Positions 63,814 through 64,000 of a stretch of 64,000 nt of DNA are shown one piece after another. The notes under the pieces were generated by a model. That model made no database searches. It saw nothing but the letters and a program-made list of their open reading frames with translations, and had not been told where the DNA came from. The translations under genes and the position numbers were made by a program. Numbering within the stretch: the stretch's first letter is position 1; each line of letters begins with the position of its first letter. The DNA comes from Maritalea mobilis (lineage in GTDB: Bacteria > Pseudomonadota > Alphaproteobacteria > Rhodobacterales > Rhodobacteraceae): contig NZ_JAHVKE010000002.1 of the NCBI RefSeq assembly GCF_019800885.1, positions 124,001-188,000 on the forward strand, read 5' to 3'.

Positions 63814-64000
63814 TTAGGCCCGGGCCTCCTCGGTTTCGGCGTCACCCTCGGCTTCGGCGGCCTCGGCGGCGGCCTGTGCCTCCAGCTCTTCGATGGTGAC
63901 CCAGCCAAGTTGCAGGCGGGCGGTCATCACCATGTTCTGGGCTTCTTCAAGGGACACGTCGAAGGCCTCGAGCAGACCCTCGTCCTTGACGCGTTCGCCA
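63814..64000 (-). CDS. nusA: Transcription termination/antitermination protein NusA, C-terminal fragment
   Basis: Only the last 61 complete codons of NusA are inside the window; the gene continues past the right edge. The visible part reads [25 protein letters not shown], a NusA C-terminal helical segment, then ARLQLGWV and an acidic tail of Ala and Glu ending in EEARA. NusA modulates pausing, termination and antitermination. The assignment rests on this tail and on the neighbours ylxR and infB, the standard operon order. Confidence 0.88.
   Translation of the reverse strand, partial: GERVKDEGLLEAFDVSLEEAQNMVMTARLQLGWVTIEELEAQAAAEAAEAEGDAETEEARA

Overview
The window is chromosomal DNA of an aerobic anoxygenic phototroph of the Rhodobacteraceae (Roseobacter-type alphaproteobacterium). 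It is GC-rich, densely packed with ATGA/GTGA-overlapping genes, and holds a complete, contiguous photosynthesis gene cluster (PGC, about 14,537-60,613) flanked by housekeeping genes. The combination of pufQ, crtA, a reaction-centre cytochrome gene (pufC) in place of pufX, and the aerobic cyclase acsF points to the spheroidenone/bacteriochlorophyll a lineage. The species cannot be named from the sequence.

Layout. (1) 1-4,180: mnmG (partial), mnmE and rho run leftwards. A perfect 16-bp ParB-binding parS palindrome lies at the mnmE/mnmG junction, and an AT-rich gene-free gap follows rho. (2) 4,181-10,395: maf-aroE-coaE-dnaQ run rightwards, then secB and fxsA leftwards, then a timA-like gene, mltA and an Smr gene rightwards. 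In Caulobacter the junction between the rho/mnmE/mnmG side and the maf-aroE-coaE-dnaQ-secB side holds the replication origin, so 3,622-4,180 is a candidate oriC. (3) 10,392-14,471: a lipoprotein hydrolase and an hslV-membrane protein-hslU operon, all leftwards. (4) 14,537-60,613: the PGC. (5) 60,638-64,000: infB, ylxR and the end of nusA, leftwards.

PGC modules: crtDC (left) diverging from crtEF (right); bchCXYZ-pufQBALMC (right); dxs (right) meeting idi; idi-bchP-bch2-bchG-ppsR-ppaA (left); a run of 15 close-packed genes, bchFNBHLM-lhaA-puhABC-(98-aa unknown)-acsF-puhE-hemA-cycA (right); bchO-bchD-bchI-crtA (left); crtI-crtB-tspO (right).

Together these genes supply isoprenoid precursors (dxs, idi), 5-aminolevulinate (hemA), most of the Mg branch to phytylated bacteriochlorophyll a (bchIDH, M, acsF, NBL, F, XYZ, C, G, P), spheroidene-series carotenoids (crtE, B, I, C, D, F, A), LH1 and reaction-centre apoproteins (puf, puhA), assembly factors, the electron donors PufC and cytochrome c2/c551, and the regulators PpsR and PpaA/AerR. 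Eight TGT-N12-ACA PpsR operators are visible in the control regions of crtD/crtE, bchC, bchG, ppaA/bchF and crtA/crtI. LH2 (puc), anaerobic cyclase (bchE), bchJ, pufX and puhD are not in the window.

Points of special interest: the perfect parS and the candidate oriC 10 kb from the PGC; a reaction-centre cytochrome with three rather than four haem motifs; crtC without a normal start codon where it overlaps crtD; an identical 18-bp PpsR box in front of bchG and crtA; and two unrecognised genes, one in the puh-acsF region and one between hslV and hslU.
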